From NCBI GenBank assembly GCA_949357655.1, contig CASHTG010000015.1:3906001-3970000 (forward strand): a stretch of DNA of 64,000 nucleotides, read 5' to 3'. Shown here piece after piece: positions 1-13,535 of the stretch (its first letter is position 1; every line of letters starts with the position of its first letter). The notes under the pieces were generated by a model. The model was not told the DNA's origin. It did not search any database and was given only the letters and a program-made list of their open reading frames with translations. The position numbers and the translations under genes are program-made. Source of the DNA: Parascedosporium putredinis (taxonomy: Eukaryota; Ascomycota; Sordariomycetes; Microascales; Microascaceae).

Positions 1-2531
1 ATCTGGGGAAGTGACGGGCTTGTGTAACCAACAAGGATCGGGCCCTGGCGGCTTTGGGGGCCTTGGGGGCCTTGGGGGCGGCGAGCGGGCTTCCCGTCCT
101 CCTTCAACGGCTGCCGCGTGGGGCGGGCAGGCAACAGAGGTGCAAAGGGCAGAGTTTACCAAACGAAGCAGGTACACGTAGACACTGCGTCGGTCGACAA
201 AAGCGGAAGGAGGGGAGGGTATGGGAGAGTGAGGAGCGACAAGGCTTGACAGCAAGGAAGACAAGCGAGTGAGGGGAGAGGAGAGGCGAGGGGAGGGGAG
301 GGGGAGTATTCAACCTACCATGCGCAAATCGCGCGGACCGTATAGTACGGATGCGCTAACTGTCGATTTGGAAGACTTGGAGCCATGGATGGGGTTCAGG
401 GTAGAAGTGGTCTCCATGACCTCGTCCATCGCCGCGGGGGCCATTGCGACTCGTGTGGTGATAGCAGCAAAAAAGCGTGGGATGTAGTGGGCTGAACGTG
501 GTGATTCGGCTGGTTAGTCTCAGAAAGGGGCTTGGCCGAGCTGCCTATTAGGGAGTTGAGGCCCAGTGGGATTGGCCAGTTGTTGGAAAGGGGGAAGAGC
601 TGAGGGTAAAAGGTGGACTGGTTGGGAATCGCGCGTGGGGTGTGTTGTCCTAGGGTAAGATTGATCCCAGACCTTCGAGTTTGGGGAAGCTTGTTTTAGT
701 TGGCGTGGGGAACAGAGATGGGATGGAGGAGGTTAGTGGGCTGGAAATATATTTATATATACTAGTACAAAGGAGCTCTGACGAAGAGGCGAACGGGAGC
801 TTTATCTCTTGGACCCGAGCTGGCTCGCTCCTTCTGCAACATGCTTGGTGCTGGTCGGTCTTTTGGCGTCCCTTGTTTTGGGCAGTCAAAGAACCCACCC
901 GCCTATTCCGTGGCGCGACCCCACTCTATAAGTGACATCAAGTCCTTCTCGACCTCCCTTGGGTCTGGGCGTTCCCTTGAGGAGGGGGAAGGGATCGGAG
1001 TCTAACAATGCGTGGGAATCATGGGCGACCAAAGTATCAGGGCGGGGCCCCCGTCGTCCACTTCCCAGTGTTGGGTGGATGGGGCAAATACAAAAACAAA
1101 AAAGAGACAACCGCTGAGATGAGCGTGGCCACTCATGTCTCTTGGCCGAATGGACGAGCTTCCAATACAAGTACATCAAGCAATCTCGGAAGCTGGTATG
1201 CACGGAAGTTGGAGCCACAGTCGGGTTTGTTACCGGCAGCGGCCAAAATCCTAGTCTTTGTACGCGCAGGGCCGTTGTACTGCGGGTAGGAGAAGCTAGT
1301 ACGGCTCCATTGACCCATCCCATTGAGTGAAAGAGACCACGGTACCAGAGACTACTACCATTGATGTACCTCACCCATAGAATGCCCAGGTAAGGGTTCT
1401 TTAAAGTAGCACTGCAACTCCGCGTCAAACCTTGTACAGGCCAGAGTAGGAGGAGGTCAAGATGGGCCAGTTATTTTGATGCTCGCAAACAAAACGGATG
1501 CTAACCCACGTGTGTCTTGTGCGGTTCTCGGGGAAGAAGGAAGGGAGAGGGGAGGGGTGGGGTGAAGGGGGCGTGACTGAGGGGGCGTGAAGAGCCTGCT
1601 GCTTTTGTGGTAGCCACGGGCCATGCCCCATTGACCCCCGATGGGACGGAACATGAATCGAAAGAACTCTAGCAGAATGATGATAGCAGCTCGGCCTTCA
1701 ATTGGGAGCCTGCAAGCCGCTGACTGGCTGAAAGCATAGACACTCCCAGGATGAAGAGAACGCACCTATATTGCGCCCAGTTGATCCCTTCCTACATGCA
1801 GGGCTTGAAAGTGGAACAGCGTTGGCTGTGAAGTGAGTTGAGAGCGCGATGTGCCTGCACCTCAGAGCTAGTGTGTTAGTCCAGACAGTTGAGATGCCCA
1901 CTCTTAGGCCTGGCAAATTTCGCTCTTTCCTTGATGGGTGAGAGGATGGCTTCGGAAGGTGCTGCCTGCCTTCTCGAGTACGAGCAACTCGGACTTACCT
2001 CCTTTGTCTGCCGGTGCTGGGGGCCAGGGGCAAGGGGAAGAGCGGCTCGGAAAAGGAGGGGTGGGAGAACCCATTCTGATGGAGCCGAGGAGGGGTACCA
2101 GTATCACCAAGCGTTTCCACAACAGAAAGTTGGCCCGGCCCTCGTAACGGGAAGATTGTCGAGGAGGGACACAATGCGCAAGAAGGAAGGTGCGAAGGAA
2201 AAGGGTGAAGAAAATGGAAAAAAGAGAAGAAAAAACAGAAGGAAGGCGCAGAGCACGCCTCGGACGCTCGGAACTGCACACAGGAATACTGCCACCAGAT
2301 GTGCAAAGCCTACAAAGCACAGGTCAATGAGTGAATTACCCCCGAACGAATATATGGAGCCTCGATTTTGAATCAACGTTCTGGCTTCGATTTCGATTTG
2401 TGCAATGGGAGGGTACATGATGCTGCTGTCAACAAATAGTCCGTTTGATCGGGGAGTCAGACGAACATTATCGATCCAGCAACAGAAAGCACTCAATGTG
2501 GAACACTAGAAAGGGAAGTGAATTAAACCAC

Positions 2532-2561
2532 AAAAAAAAAAAAAAGAAAGAAAAAAAAAAA
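2532..2561. repeat. A-rich low-complexity run
   Basis: Fourteen A residues followed by AAAG and a second run of about eleven A. It is a simple low-complexity tract in non-coding DNA; no retroposon-like body could be seen upstream of it. Confidence 0.8.
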
Positions 2562-3469
2562 GACAAGAGGAAAGAATGCAAAGGGGGACGGCAGCAAGCT
2601 GGGGCAATTCCAAGCTGCCGCACCTTCTTCGTACATGAACCATCCAGATGAACCCACACCCCTGTTCCTGAAGTTAATAGGCTTCTAGTTCGCGCAGCCG
2701 GATAAGCTGAGGGTACACAAGAAATACCCTAGTGGGGAGAGTTGTGTTAATAGCCCCAGGGGTACCCGGGTGTACAGCACTTGAGCTCCCCCAATTCACT
2801 TTCGCAATTGCCCTCAATGATGGATCGGGGCTCCGGCTAGGGCTTGGGCTCAAGACACGACGAGAAAGCCGCATGAGATTATCTTGATCGCGCCTGCCGT
2901 CGTAAAATACTTGTAGCCTCCTGTGGGCCTCGATGCTCCAGTGCCGAACTGCGGCCGGAGGCGAGCTCATTATAGATAAGTAAGTCGTCATCGCGTCTGA
3001 CTGACTACATTCGAATTGGCTAAACCCCCGCAGACTTGCAGCAACAGCCCAAGCTCTTGCGCCAACTTACTACTAATAGCAGGACCATGAAAATACTTCG
3101 CTGAAGTACGAAGTATTATCCATCGAGAGAACGGGTATGGTTTGCGGGAAGCCAGCAAGACAAGGCAAGGGATTTGTCGAGCCAGGCGGCCCCACCATCT
3201 TGACCCGGCCGAACAAGGCATGCAGACAGCGCAGGCCCGTAAAATGGGGGAGTGGGCAGGCCCAGTCCCCCGAGGAACGAAGATCAGGAGAAGCCAAGCA
3301 ATCATTCACGCTTTCTTCCACCGCCTTGGGGGCGATTAGCAAGTTTCTTCACTCGGGACAGATCATCACCTAATCCCGTTGGGGTATGGCATGGTTATGG
3401 ACTAACAACCCGTCCGCCCACCGGTATTATTATCCAGTCCTGCATGTCTGCCCAGGCCTCCTCCCAGTC

Positions 3470-3653
3470 ATACCCTCCTCTATTTTCCCGTCCCCTCTTG
3501 TTCATTTTTCCCTTCATTTTCTTTTCTTTTCTTTTCTTCTTTTTTGTTGCCCGGTTCTTAACTTTCTAATGGGATTCAGCCTCTATTTTTTTCTCCACCT
3601 TATCTTTCCAATTCCCTTTTTTTTCTTTTTTTCTTTTTTCTTTCTTTTCTCCC
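3470..3653. repeat. Long polypyrimidine (T/C) tract
   Basis: About 180 bases almost entirely of T and C on the plus strand, with TTTTC-type iterations near 3510-3545 and 3618-3650. Such tracts are frequent in fungal promoters and 5' leaders, but no gene with a recognisable product begins directly downstream on the plus strand. Confidence 0.7.
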
Positions 3654-3709
3654 ATTGAAAAATGAAGGGGGTGAGGGGTGTTGACAGAACTGATCAACTA
3701 ACCCTACTG

Positions 3710-4033
3710 TTAGTGGACCCAAAGACGGAGACTCTGCGTTGTAACGCAGAATTTGAAGAGAGAGATTGCGTGCTCAAGACGGCTATCGTGCAAATCGTGC
3801 ACATACCTAACCATGTGTGAGAGCTGGGAATGAAACGCGAGATCTAGCTGCCGGTAAACCTCGCCCAGACATGAAAACCGCTGGTCGGTGGACACAACCC
3901 CTAGGACCGGTCTCTTACACCACCCTCGATTGCGCTCAGGGACAGGCAGGGTTGCGCCCAAGAGAATTTTTAGGAACATGGAAAGGCCAGCCAACCGTCC
4001 AACGAGCTCATGTCCTCCTGAGCCGCCTGTCAT
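3710..4033 (-). CDS. Orphan ORF, hypothetical (about 107 aa)
   Basis: An open frame on the minus strand of about 107 codons from the ATG at 4033; an in-frame extension to 4078 has no ATG. The predicted protein is basic and has no signal peptide, membrane segment or domain that I recognise. It contains a hydrophobic stretch near residues 17-27 (LSMFLKILLGA) followed by a cysteine/tryptophan-containing segment (GWCKRP). Codon use is not biased to C-ending codons as in the confident genes, and neighbours on both sides are non-coding. It may be a chance ORF or the relic of a repeat; I cannot assign a function. Confidence 0.15.
   Translation of the reverse strand: MTGGSGGHELVGRLAGLSMFLKILLGATLPVPERNRGWCKRPVLGVVSTDQRFSCLGEVYRQLDLAFHSQLSHMVRYVHDLHDSRLEHAISLFKFCVTTQSLRLWVH
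3733..3750. repeat. Tight perfect hairpin (8-bp arms, 2-nt spacer)
   Basis: TCTGCGTT and AACGCAGA are exact inverted complements separated by GT. It lies at the 3' end of the orphan minus-strand ORF. Meaning unknown. Confidence 0.6.
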
Positions 4034-7000
4034 TAGGCTAGGGAACCTTGGTTCTCTTCCCAGGTATCGGGTATACAAGAACGCAAGGTTTGAGCGGTGT
4101 GTGAGAGAGAGAGAGAAAGAGTCAACAAAACGAAAGGTGGGTTTTTATCAGCCCAAGGCCTAGATCAAGCCGAGGGGAAAGAAGCAGGCCCGAAAGGAAC
4201 CAACCATCCTCCCATGTATTTTTCACCAAATGGCACTCTTCCCTACGGCAGAGGAAAGCAGAACATCCGCGAGGCTATCGGGAGGTGCGGCAAGCGGCCG
4301 GTGTCATTTCTGACAAGTGATTTTTTCGGGTCCCTTGACCCTTCATGGACAAGGGGGATAGATAGCAAGAGGGGGAAAAAAAGAAAAAGAGAAAAAAAAA
4401 AAAAAAGAAACGAAAGATGAAGTCGACACAGATATGCGAAGGAGGATGCATTTGCATATGCGTGCTGAATCTGCTCACAGTGGAAGCCATAGAGTCATCT
4501 TGCCATCTATCAGAGATCAGAGGGTGTCTATCGGCCCACTGAACTGATAATAATATGCACACCAACTTCAATGTTGAGGCTACACTAAAAAACCCCTACC
4601 AATTCCACCATCATCTGTTTGGGCGAGTATGGCTAAGGCGCATTTTTCGAAATCGTCAAGGCGGATCTAGGGACTAGCGGTGTCGGCTCGAGGCCCCCTC
4701 ACCATTGGGCCATGGTTTACTCTATTCTCCGTTCCTCTTCTATCCTTTGATTCTCGAAGTGCACAGGATTTCTTGCGGGCTACACTCGGCCGACGCGTCT
4801 CCGTGGGAGGAGCATGGCAACACGTTTGGGAACCCAAGAGATCAATGTTTGATAAATTCAAGCCAACACGATGTGACCACACTTTAGCATTCCACAAGCA
4901 TTAAACTAAACCGAGCACGCCAAATCTGGTCACTCTGAGAAATGAGTGGCCGGAAGAAGAGAGCCAGGATAATGACGCAGCGTTGGGGGCGTGGGTGTAG
5001 CGGCTGGAGAGTCCCACTGACATGAGGACCCGTGTGGCTCTGAGACCTGGCCGAGGCAAGAACCCAAGTCCGGCACGACAGATACTCCACCCCCTGCCTG
5101 CCTGCTTGCCTGCCACTGAGGAGTCCCTCCAGGACAAGCAATATCATGCGTTGAAGATGAGGGTTTGTGCCCATGGCACTCCGTTGATCGGCTGCGAGTA
5201 AGGGTAGGCTGGATGAGAAGAAATGAGCAAAATGAAATGTCCAGGCTCCTCGGAGGGGAGACAGGGCAACTGTTCTCGAGCGAGGAGATCAGGCCGGTAT
5301 GATCTACGTCTAGGGCAATGGCGTTTGCAGAGACCGGATGAACACCCGGGCTGAATCCACCTGGGTTCTATTATCAAGAAGCCAACGCATCCGTGGATGG
5401 CACGATTGATTGCTTGATGATCTGTGGAACCTGGCAATGTGCGGCCGGACAAGCTTGATACATCACCTCCATTCAAGGCAATATTTCCGCAATCAAAACC
5501 ATCAATTGATAACTTTAAGATTGCACTGGTCCCAGAGATACCTTTCTGGTGGCGCTCTGGACATTACAGGAGAGGGAGTGTTATTTCGACAACATCCATA
5601 GATCCGTCCGTCCTATGGAGGTGAGAAGGTTTTCCCCTCCCTGTCCTCATTTTCCCTTATCCACCTGCCCGCGTGGCGCCACGGGCTGGGCCCCATGCTG
5701 TGACCTTATTGGGCAAGATTTTGGCCTGGCGGTGGGGAGGCGCTAGAAGCATTCGGGAAACCAAAAGGAAGGGACAATCTATTTCGCACCAGTGTGCCTT
5801 CCTGGAACCAAAAGTCGTGCCTGCCCTCAACCTTCTGCAAGCCGTCCGTAACTAGGAAGCAACGACTCCGTTTGACCGCCCTCTTCAAAAAGGAAAAAGG
5901 AGAAACAAAAGAGAGATAATATGTCCTTCCAATCATCGCCAGCGGACGGATGGGGCAACCGGTAAGAGCTCAACCCCTCATGGTGACGAGGGGCGCAAGG
6001 ACCGATCTGCCGCTTTCACACGTGCGTCAAGATGAGCTGCCGTGCTCGCCTGAAGTCTTGGTGACCACCCCGTTCAAGCACGAAATGGAACTTGAAGCGT
6101 GTTGGTCCGATAGCTGGTACTTCCCCCAAAGACGCTACGTACTCGCAACCACTCGAACCCAAGCGCTGCCCCTGGGTACCGAATGGTATCCGCAAGTGGT
6201 TGGAAACTGGCATCGCCTTTCCCTTTCACGAGAAGCAACATTGATTGATGGATGCACCTTCTCCTAAGCTTCCCAGCAAACCTCCCAGCGCAGACTCCCA
6301 CCAGAAGGTATATCATAGGTCGACCGGGGCTCCTTCTAAGTCCCTTACGGATGCCGATGCCCAAAAGCTTCCCCACTGTTTAGCGAGGTGTAAGCTTGAT
6401 GGGAGGGAAGGGGTTCTCTGTAACGGCCACCTTCTGGAAGGCGCTATCTTTCTCGCCTTGGAATGAAAGCCTCGGCGTCGTGGTAAGAGCCGATCATTTA
6501 TAGTACATCGCTCACTATTGATGGTTGATGGGTGTCTCTCAGCTCTCTTACCCTTGCTAGAGCTTTCAAGTGCTAGGCCAGTACTTTGGTGTCTCCCCAT
6601 CTTGGATTCTTCCGCCCTTTTCAACGCCTCCGTTGATGGGAGAAATCATGCTGGGCTAGTATCATTCTGACCGGGTACCCCACAAAAGCTTAAGATGGCA
6701 TTTGTTCCCATCTGAGCAACCCGAGGCGGTACACCGCAGCCCTTGATTTATCGCGGGGTGAAGAGATAACTCGTGTTCCCTATCAGATATCGAGCCGATG
6801 GGCCCGATAACAACGTCCCGAGTCATGGCATATTCCTCTTATCGTCGACAACAACAAGAGTACGTGAAGCAGACCATTAAAAAGTGAGAGGTACCCCGAT
6901 ACTACTTACTTGTAGTTTACGTTAATGGATTCGATCTCTTGAGAAGTACCCAGCTCTCGGAATTGCTAATTCTACTCGATTGGGCCATTCAAGAGGTTGT

Positions 7001-9983
7001 GATAATACTTCTAGAATCGCCAACGGTTGAGAACAATATCGTTGTTCAAAGCCAGTCTTGCCGGTCTGTAATATTAGCATGCCATGTGCGGGAGAGCGTT
7101 CTGACATGGCCAAGAACACAGCCATTACCCACATGGCGGTGGCGCTTACAGGGAGACCCCTGTCCATGCGCAAGATGACGATGCTGCAAATTCGAGGCTA
7201 ATGAGGCTCTCTGCAGCGTTTAGCTTCTTCTCAATACTACTCTGAGTCGCCTAGAAAATTAATAGAATGCTGACAGAACCCAGCGGCTGCGAGTAGGAGT
7301 GTAGCAAACAAGGGGGCCAAAACGGCTTTGCATGTCGAAATCACAAGGGAAGAAGTAAACCTCAAAATCCTTATCGCGGCGTTGGGTTGGCCTCAGCAAA
7401 GCCTTGCAGAACATGTAGGCTGGCCGGAAGCTTACTGGTCCGTACCAAACTCTGCCGCAGGAAATTTGTTCATAGCGTCCAGCAGGGTGTTCACCACCGA
7501 GCACGAGGCAAGGGAGTTGGCACTGGATGTAATATGGTGAGGATCCCTCAGAGCCCGTTCCCCTCGCAGATGATCAGACGCTTTCATCAATAAACTGCGG
7601 CCTGCGGGCGGCTCAACCAAATATTCATCTACAGCAAGAACTTCGCAGACTAGATTGGGGGTGGGGTAGGCCCCAAGACGACTTAGATGTTTCGCGACAT
7701 CGACTGATACAAAACGGGTCTTATTAAGAAAGGGGAGGGAGAAACGGGGAGTGAGGAAAAAGAAGAAGAGAGAGAAGAAAAGAATTCCAAAGAGGGACCG
7801 GAATGGTGCAAAGTCTTCACTTCACGTGGAGGAACCGACCAGGCCACGACCCAATTTTTACTTCGACAATGGACACAAGGCGAGAATAAGGGGCCGGGAT
7901 TAAACAAGGACATAACTTTGAATGTCGGAGAAAAGTTCATTACTGGTTCCATCCATGAATCGATGCAGGTTTTATTGGTATTTGCCTGATCGGATCCAGC
8001 GGCCAAGCAAGCGCTCGACCAAAAATGGTTCCCGGACTTCTAACAAACGAACGCCAGCCAACAAATTCGCCATTCCCGTCAACGTGGTTATCCTGGTCTC
8101 AGGGGGCCCCTCTAGGTATAGCGGCGAGAGATCAATGTATTACGAGGTACAGAGATTCGAATCCATCCAAGCACGGGACCTTGGAGACCACTGGTCAATG
8201 GTTTGCCAATCGCAGATCGCTGTCCCCTCCCTCTTGACAGTACTAATTTTACAGCCACGCCGTGGAGGTGTCGGCTTAGAAAAGAAGAAAGCCGCATGGG
8301 TCAATCTGATTCGAGAAGGGCCCGGGAAGCGCAGGTCAGAGCAAATTATTTCGGATCAATGGGCCAACTGCCGATGTGCAAGTGATCATGGGATGGCTAG
8401 GCCGCTGTCGGCCACTGTTCGACCCGTCGTTAACGTATTGCCACGCTCGAGATCTCTGGATCGCTGAGCTCCTCCTGCCCCTCTTCCCCTTTTTCTCGTC
8501 CTCCCCCGTCTCTCCCGTTCGAAACACCAGTAGACTCCTCCAGGCTAGATAGACCTGAATCACCATTGGGGTAATGTTGGAGTAAATGGGGTAATGACAC
8601 CCTGTGGACTCCACCCCTAGGTTTGCAGGTCACAAGGGAGCCTTTTGACGATGTCCCGAAGCCGACCTTGATTCATGGCATGGAGAAGTGGCTCACATAA
8701 AAGTGGTTGCGAGGCGCTCGTTCAACTACTAGCCACCCTCATACCTCATGGCCGCTTATTAAAGAAAAAAATCAGAGAGCGGAACCCAAAGATTTCTCTG
8801 GTAAGCACCATTTATTCTGTTGCTGCCAACCTACGCTCGGTAGGCCTTTCCCGGTGCAATGCTGGAAATGAGCAAGAGCAGGGCCTTGTGTGAATACTAC
8901 GGGCTCGCCTCTCTGGAAAGGTACCGCGAACTGGCATTGACTCTTTCTGGAAAGGATATCTGCAGTACAACGGACAGGGGGCTCACGAATGGAAGGGTAA
9001 ATCGCATCGGTGGGGGCAGCGGCGCACCGGAGTCAACAACCATGGGCGGACCTGGTGGCGGCCTTCTGTCGTCACATCTCATATCCTCGCCGTTCCGCCC
9101 TCGAAGCTATGACAACAAGGTCCATCTCCAAAAGGAGGCGTGGTGGTGGTTTCACGGCATCCCGCCTCGTTGAAATGTCACTCAATTCGGGTTGTGGAGA
9201 AGGCATCATTTGTGAAGTGCCTGGCGACTGAGGACCAACACCCAGGCGGGTCCTTGTCTCAGCTGTTACCGCTCCTGTATCCTCCGCAGTGCCGGTGTTT
9301 ATTCAAGTATCTAGAAAAGGGATGCTGGGGAAAGTATTCTTCAATGTACGCACCGCGAACGACTCCACCAGAGAGCGGGAGAAAGTGCGAAGCGGTGGCA
9401 GCGGCGGGATTGTATTCCCTCTTGGAACGACTTCTCGGGACGGGTGTTCCTCCGGCATTGCCAAGTTTGAAGGTTGGGGGTGGATTTGCCACTTGCCCAG
9501 GCGAGGATCTCTCCCTTCAAGGAAGGGTATGTATGGGTCTTGGGTTCTACAAAGAAAATTCGGCTAGGGGCTGCTGGGACTAACCTCATCCCGATATCTT
9601 GATGCCGCATCCGTTACGGCCCCGGAATCAAGGGTAAGGGTTTTCACAAGGGGCGATTCTCTCTGGAAAACAGATCTGAAGAGTAAGGAGAATGGAGTAG
9701 AAGGTAACGTAGAGGGAAAGCAAAGGGAGAAGAGGGTGCGTCTAGGTGTGGCAAGAGCGCTTTCTCGTAATCTGGAGGCGAGATGAGTTTCCTCCAATGC
9801 ATGGACACACAACCGCAGCTCGCCAAGATGCAAGAGGCGTTTGTTAGATTCACACTCATGGCCTCGCGTCTGTATGACGATTTGGGCTTGAGGGGAGGGA
9901 GGCAAGGGGGCGTGGCGCCACGGCTGACTAGTACGGTACATGGCGGGCCACGAGAACTCGACCATTTTATACATTTGGGGCTA

Positions 9984-10363
9984 TCATCGGCAGGAAGGTG
10001 GGAACCACTTGTATATCCTCACTATCTCGACGGCACGGGCCCCAAACAAGAACGGCATTTCTTCAGGCGGCAGAGGGTTGGGGTCGGTTCTCACATACCG
10101 GTATGCCTCTCGCGCATATGTCTGCCCGGTGCCGTCCAGGTTTCCATCCGGGAATGCACAGGGTGTTCGGGTGCATCTCTCAACCTCGTCTTCTAGAGCC
10201 TCAGAGTTGCGGTTCTACACCGACGGTAAACGCGGTGAGGAGCGAGTGGTCTCGACCAGTGCTAGACTGCATCGTGCCACCCGACTCGGGCCCAATCATG
10301 GGCCCCGTTGTTATCGTGAGATTCCCCCACCGGCACCGGGAGCTCGAGGACAGCTTGAAACAT
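9984..10363 (-). CDS. Possible two-exon small protein (about 108 aa), hypothetical
   Basis: Candidate gene model on the minus strand: ATG at 10363, exon 1 10363-10268, a 53-bp intron 10267-10215 with donor GTCTAG (weak), a CTCAC branch-like motif and acceptor TGTAG, then exon 2 10214-9984 ending in TGA TAG. The joined frame stays open for 108 codons. It reads like a real acidic-to-neutral protein, with segments such as PCAFPDGNLDGTGQ, TDPNPLPPEEMPFLF and AVEIVRIYKWFPP, and with mixed hydrophobic and polar periodicity. I do not recognise a domain. The non-consensus donor and the lack of a known family keep confidence low; an alternative is that only exon 2 is real or that this is chance. Confidence 0.25.
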
Positions 10364-13300
10364 AGCGCGACGGCGAGGAGCATGGAGAATGGGAATCGAC
10401 AGTTCAATCAAGCGCAGTGTGACGAGATGGCGAAGCGGATGGCGTATGCGCCTGTGCTGCGCAGAGTCGGTGAGGTGAGAGGCCAGCCAGCGAGGTGCGC
10501 AATCTACCAAGCAGCGGCGAAAGAACAACACACCCCCTTTGTTTCTTCTTTATTCGTTTCTTTCCTCCTCTATTTCTTGTTCGGTGCGCCCGCCATATTA
10601 ATACATTGTTGGGGATGCAAATCTACTTCAACGCAGACAAGGCCCCGTATATTACCAGCAGCGTGGATTTCTCATTTAAACGAAAGCCGGTCGGTTAGCT
10701 AGCCACGCTTCCCTGCGCGCGCGCGCCGAGTATCCTTACACGACCGTCGGTGCGCTCAAGCGTTGTCGGTATGTGAGCCCGTGCATTAATTGGTATTGCG
10801 TAGGTATTGTGACGGTTCGTCGGATAGGCAACTTGTTTGCGACGGCGGATTCGGGCCGGAACAACTTTGATTGATCCCCTTGGCGGGTTTGAACATCTCT
10901 CCGCTCACAAAAATGCTGTTACCCAGCTATCACCAGCTATACCGAGGTACTATCTTACCTTCTTTTCTTTTTTGTCCGGTTTTTTCTATTATTCTTTTTC
11001 CAAGGGTAGAAGGCTTCCATTTCCTTCCCGTTCCCCCGAATGTGATCTTTGCCCTTTCAGGCGAAGAGGCGCGATTGGAGATTGAGTCCTCTCGTTCTTT
11101 CTCTTCCCATTTTCACCCTGCGCCATTCGTTCCCCACAAGAGAATGCGCCCTGAACAGGCTTACGCTTGTGGTGACGTCTTGAAATCTGTTCTTCTCTCT
11201 AGCACGGATATATGAACGGGCGCACTGCTAAAAGGTTACATGGGCTCCGCCTGTCATCTCACACACTCTCTCACCGCCAGATCGACTCGTGTCCAGGCTC
11301 CCTGTTCTTTGTGGACTCTCGGAGGTTGGTTTCCTGAGCCGGTAAAGGCAAGGATAGACAAAGAGGAGATGGTGAAAGAATTCGGTGAAAAATTCCTTTC
11401 CGCAGTCCCGACATTCCTTCTACTCCTGTTTCGTGCCGAAATTTGGGCGAGAGCAGGAAAGCAGCTTCTTACAATTCGTGGGCATGTTAGTATACGCTAG
11501 AGTAGGATCGCGCGCAACCCGATCACTTACACTAGCTCGTTTACCTTGCCATTGAGCAACCAACCCCTGGTCATTGCGGTCCTGCGGCGTCTCGGCTCCC
11601 CATTTCCCCCTTCCTTCTTTTATCCTCTCTTTCCTTTCTTTTTCGGGAAGCTTCCGAAATAGCTTCGTATCAGATAGCGAGCGTGTCCTTTTTTTTTTTT
11701 CCTCTGGCGATTTCACGTGCTAGGGCAAGAAGAAGCTGCTAGCTCTGCATATTCACGGGGACGAACAGTCATATTCCCAAGCTTAATATGTAGTGATGGT
11801 TTTTGGGCTGGCCCTATCCCCCATTCTGCAGATCCAAGATAGGGACCATGTCCCTCATTGCCTTATCGCTCTCATTCTATCCATCTGGCTCGCGTTCTCT
11901 ACCGAAGAAGGAAGCAGTGTGGCCTGAAATGGAACAAAGGAGTGCATACAAGCGCACTAGTCTCCGCCCGTCAACCCTCGTTTCATCTCGGTATGTCAAG
12001 ATTCGCGAGGAATGCTAGGAACAGTCGGGGACCAATGACGTTTAGCGAAGGAAAAAGAGGGCCATGACAACCTCGGTATTCTCTAAGGGGTTTCCCTATT
12101 CTTTCTCTTCTTGGCATCCTGGAGGAGGAGGGAAACGCTAACAAAAGAGGCAGCGACTTGAGAAAAGGGTCTGCGACGCACGTCCTGACGTCGAGGGGTG
12201 GGGATAGCTATCAAGGTGCCCTCGCCGGAACCCTCGCGAAATAAAATAAAATAAAATAAAAAGAACAAAAAGACTGCTACACGAGGCATGTACGGGCTCC
12301 CGTATGTTTCACCCTATTCTTGATTTCTCGGTACGGCATATGGGGCAATGAGGGACCGCTATTAAAGGGAAAGATGAAGAAAAAAAAAAGAGAGGGGCCC
12401 AGGGAGAGGGAGAGTCGGTGAGAGTCGGTGAGAAATCTGCACCGCGCTCCACGCCCCCTTCTTCTGGCGTCATGTCCGAGATGAAGCAGATCAACGCATC
12501 CGCCGACCCATGACGCATCGACGAAATCTCACACCGGGAAATGCGAAGGGGCAAGCTTCTTCCTTTTTTACTTTTTTTTTTTTTTTTTTCCTTCTTCTTT
12601 CTTTCCCCTAATACTCCCTTTCTTCTCCCTGAACAACTCCCCATTCCTCCGGTCCGAGAAGTGGACCGGGGCGTGGCACAACAGCACCGCAGGGCGCCAT
12701 CGGGTAGTTCCGGCGCGCTCCGCTGGGGAGGAGAGAGAGTGTGATGATGATGGAGTTTGTTGAATCAGCGCTGGACTTTCCTGCAGTGGCTTTTTTTGGG
12801 CCTTTCCTTTGTTTTCTTTTTCTCCCCTGCCCTTATCTTTTTAGCTCGCTCTATGTGGCTGGGAGCTTGGGGCGCAGATGACGAGCTATCACGAGCTACG
12901 GCTCAACGCAGGGAATCGAAAAAAGAAGATATCGTTCACCGCCGAGGAGGATTAGGAAAGACAAGAGAGATATCATGTCAGAATGGCGTGCGCGCTTCCT
13001 CTCCCTCTTTTCCCATTGTCAAAGTCTGAGAGCCTCTGAGAGCCTGCTGTCGAGTTTGGAGAGTGATAAACCAACAAAGAGAAAAGAAAAAAGGAAGCAA
13101 GTGGGTTTGGCGAAAGGTGAGGCTGGACCGCTACATGCACCGTGGACAGGAACGAATGGGGGACCCTAGCTTTCTTGATATCTGATTGCATCAAGGGGAT
13201 GCCGTTTCCCGCTTTCTCTGCTTGTGTCTGCTTCCATTCTCGCATCTCTACTCTTCTGCCCTCTCACTCAGGTGCGAATCCACGAGGGGCGCAAACTGCA

Positions 13301-13535
13301 GGTAATCAAGCTCCTTAGCTGGAAAAGCTCAGGATAGGGCTTACCGACAAAGAGGGGAGAGAAACAGAGTTTAGGGAATTCATCATCACCTTATGTCCCC
13401 GAGTACTTCATCGTGTTCTCTCGAATTCTGTTTCTTTGTTCCGTAGCACTACAACGAGGCTGAAGAGATATACACACCTCCACTTCTAGCAATAAGCGAC
13501 AAGACTGGGTCTCTGCGACCACCTCTCCTCGCCTC
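10364..13535. other. Non-coding stretch, no recognisable gene
   Basis: No frame in this interval resembles a known family. It holds a (CG)-rich alternating run near 10718-10728, a pentanucleotide repeat of ATAAA at 12241-12260, a doubled GAGAGTCGGT near 12410-12430 and T-rich tracts near 12561-12605. Confidence 0.5.
12241..12260. repeat. ATAAA pentanucleotide repeat (4 units)
   Basis: Four perfect copies of ATAAA in a non-coding segment. A simple microsatellite. Confidence 0.85.

Larger units (their letters stand above)
1..9983. other. Gene-poor region, no recognisable gene
   Basis: This stretch has near-balanced base composition, many short open frames on both strands and none that I can relate to a protein family. 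It lacks the C-ending codon pattern seen in the real exons from 13.6 kb on. It holds an A-rich run at 2532-2561, a pyrimidine-rich tract at 3470-3653, a short perfect hairpin at 3733-3750 and one orphan ORF described separately. I found no tRNA B-box, 5S gene or transposase-like frame. Because the assembly under-calls homopolymers, a fragmented gene could be missed here. Confidence 0.5.

Noticed and set aside
886..1428. A 180-codon minus-strand open frame near the left end.
   Set aside because: No recognisable domain, coding-like codon bias or splice context; amino-acid order looks random.
8153..8167. A GATTCGAATCC motif resembling a tRNA B box.
   Set aside because: The 70 bases upstream contain no A box and cannot fold into D and anticodon arms.
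9140..9583. A 147-codon plus-strand open frame.
   Set aside because: No family similarity that I recognise, and overlapping open frames on other phases are equally long; treated as chance.
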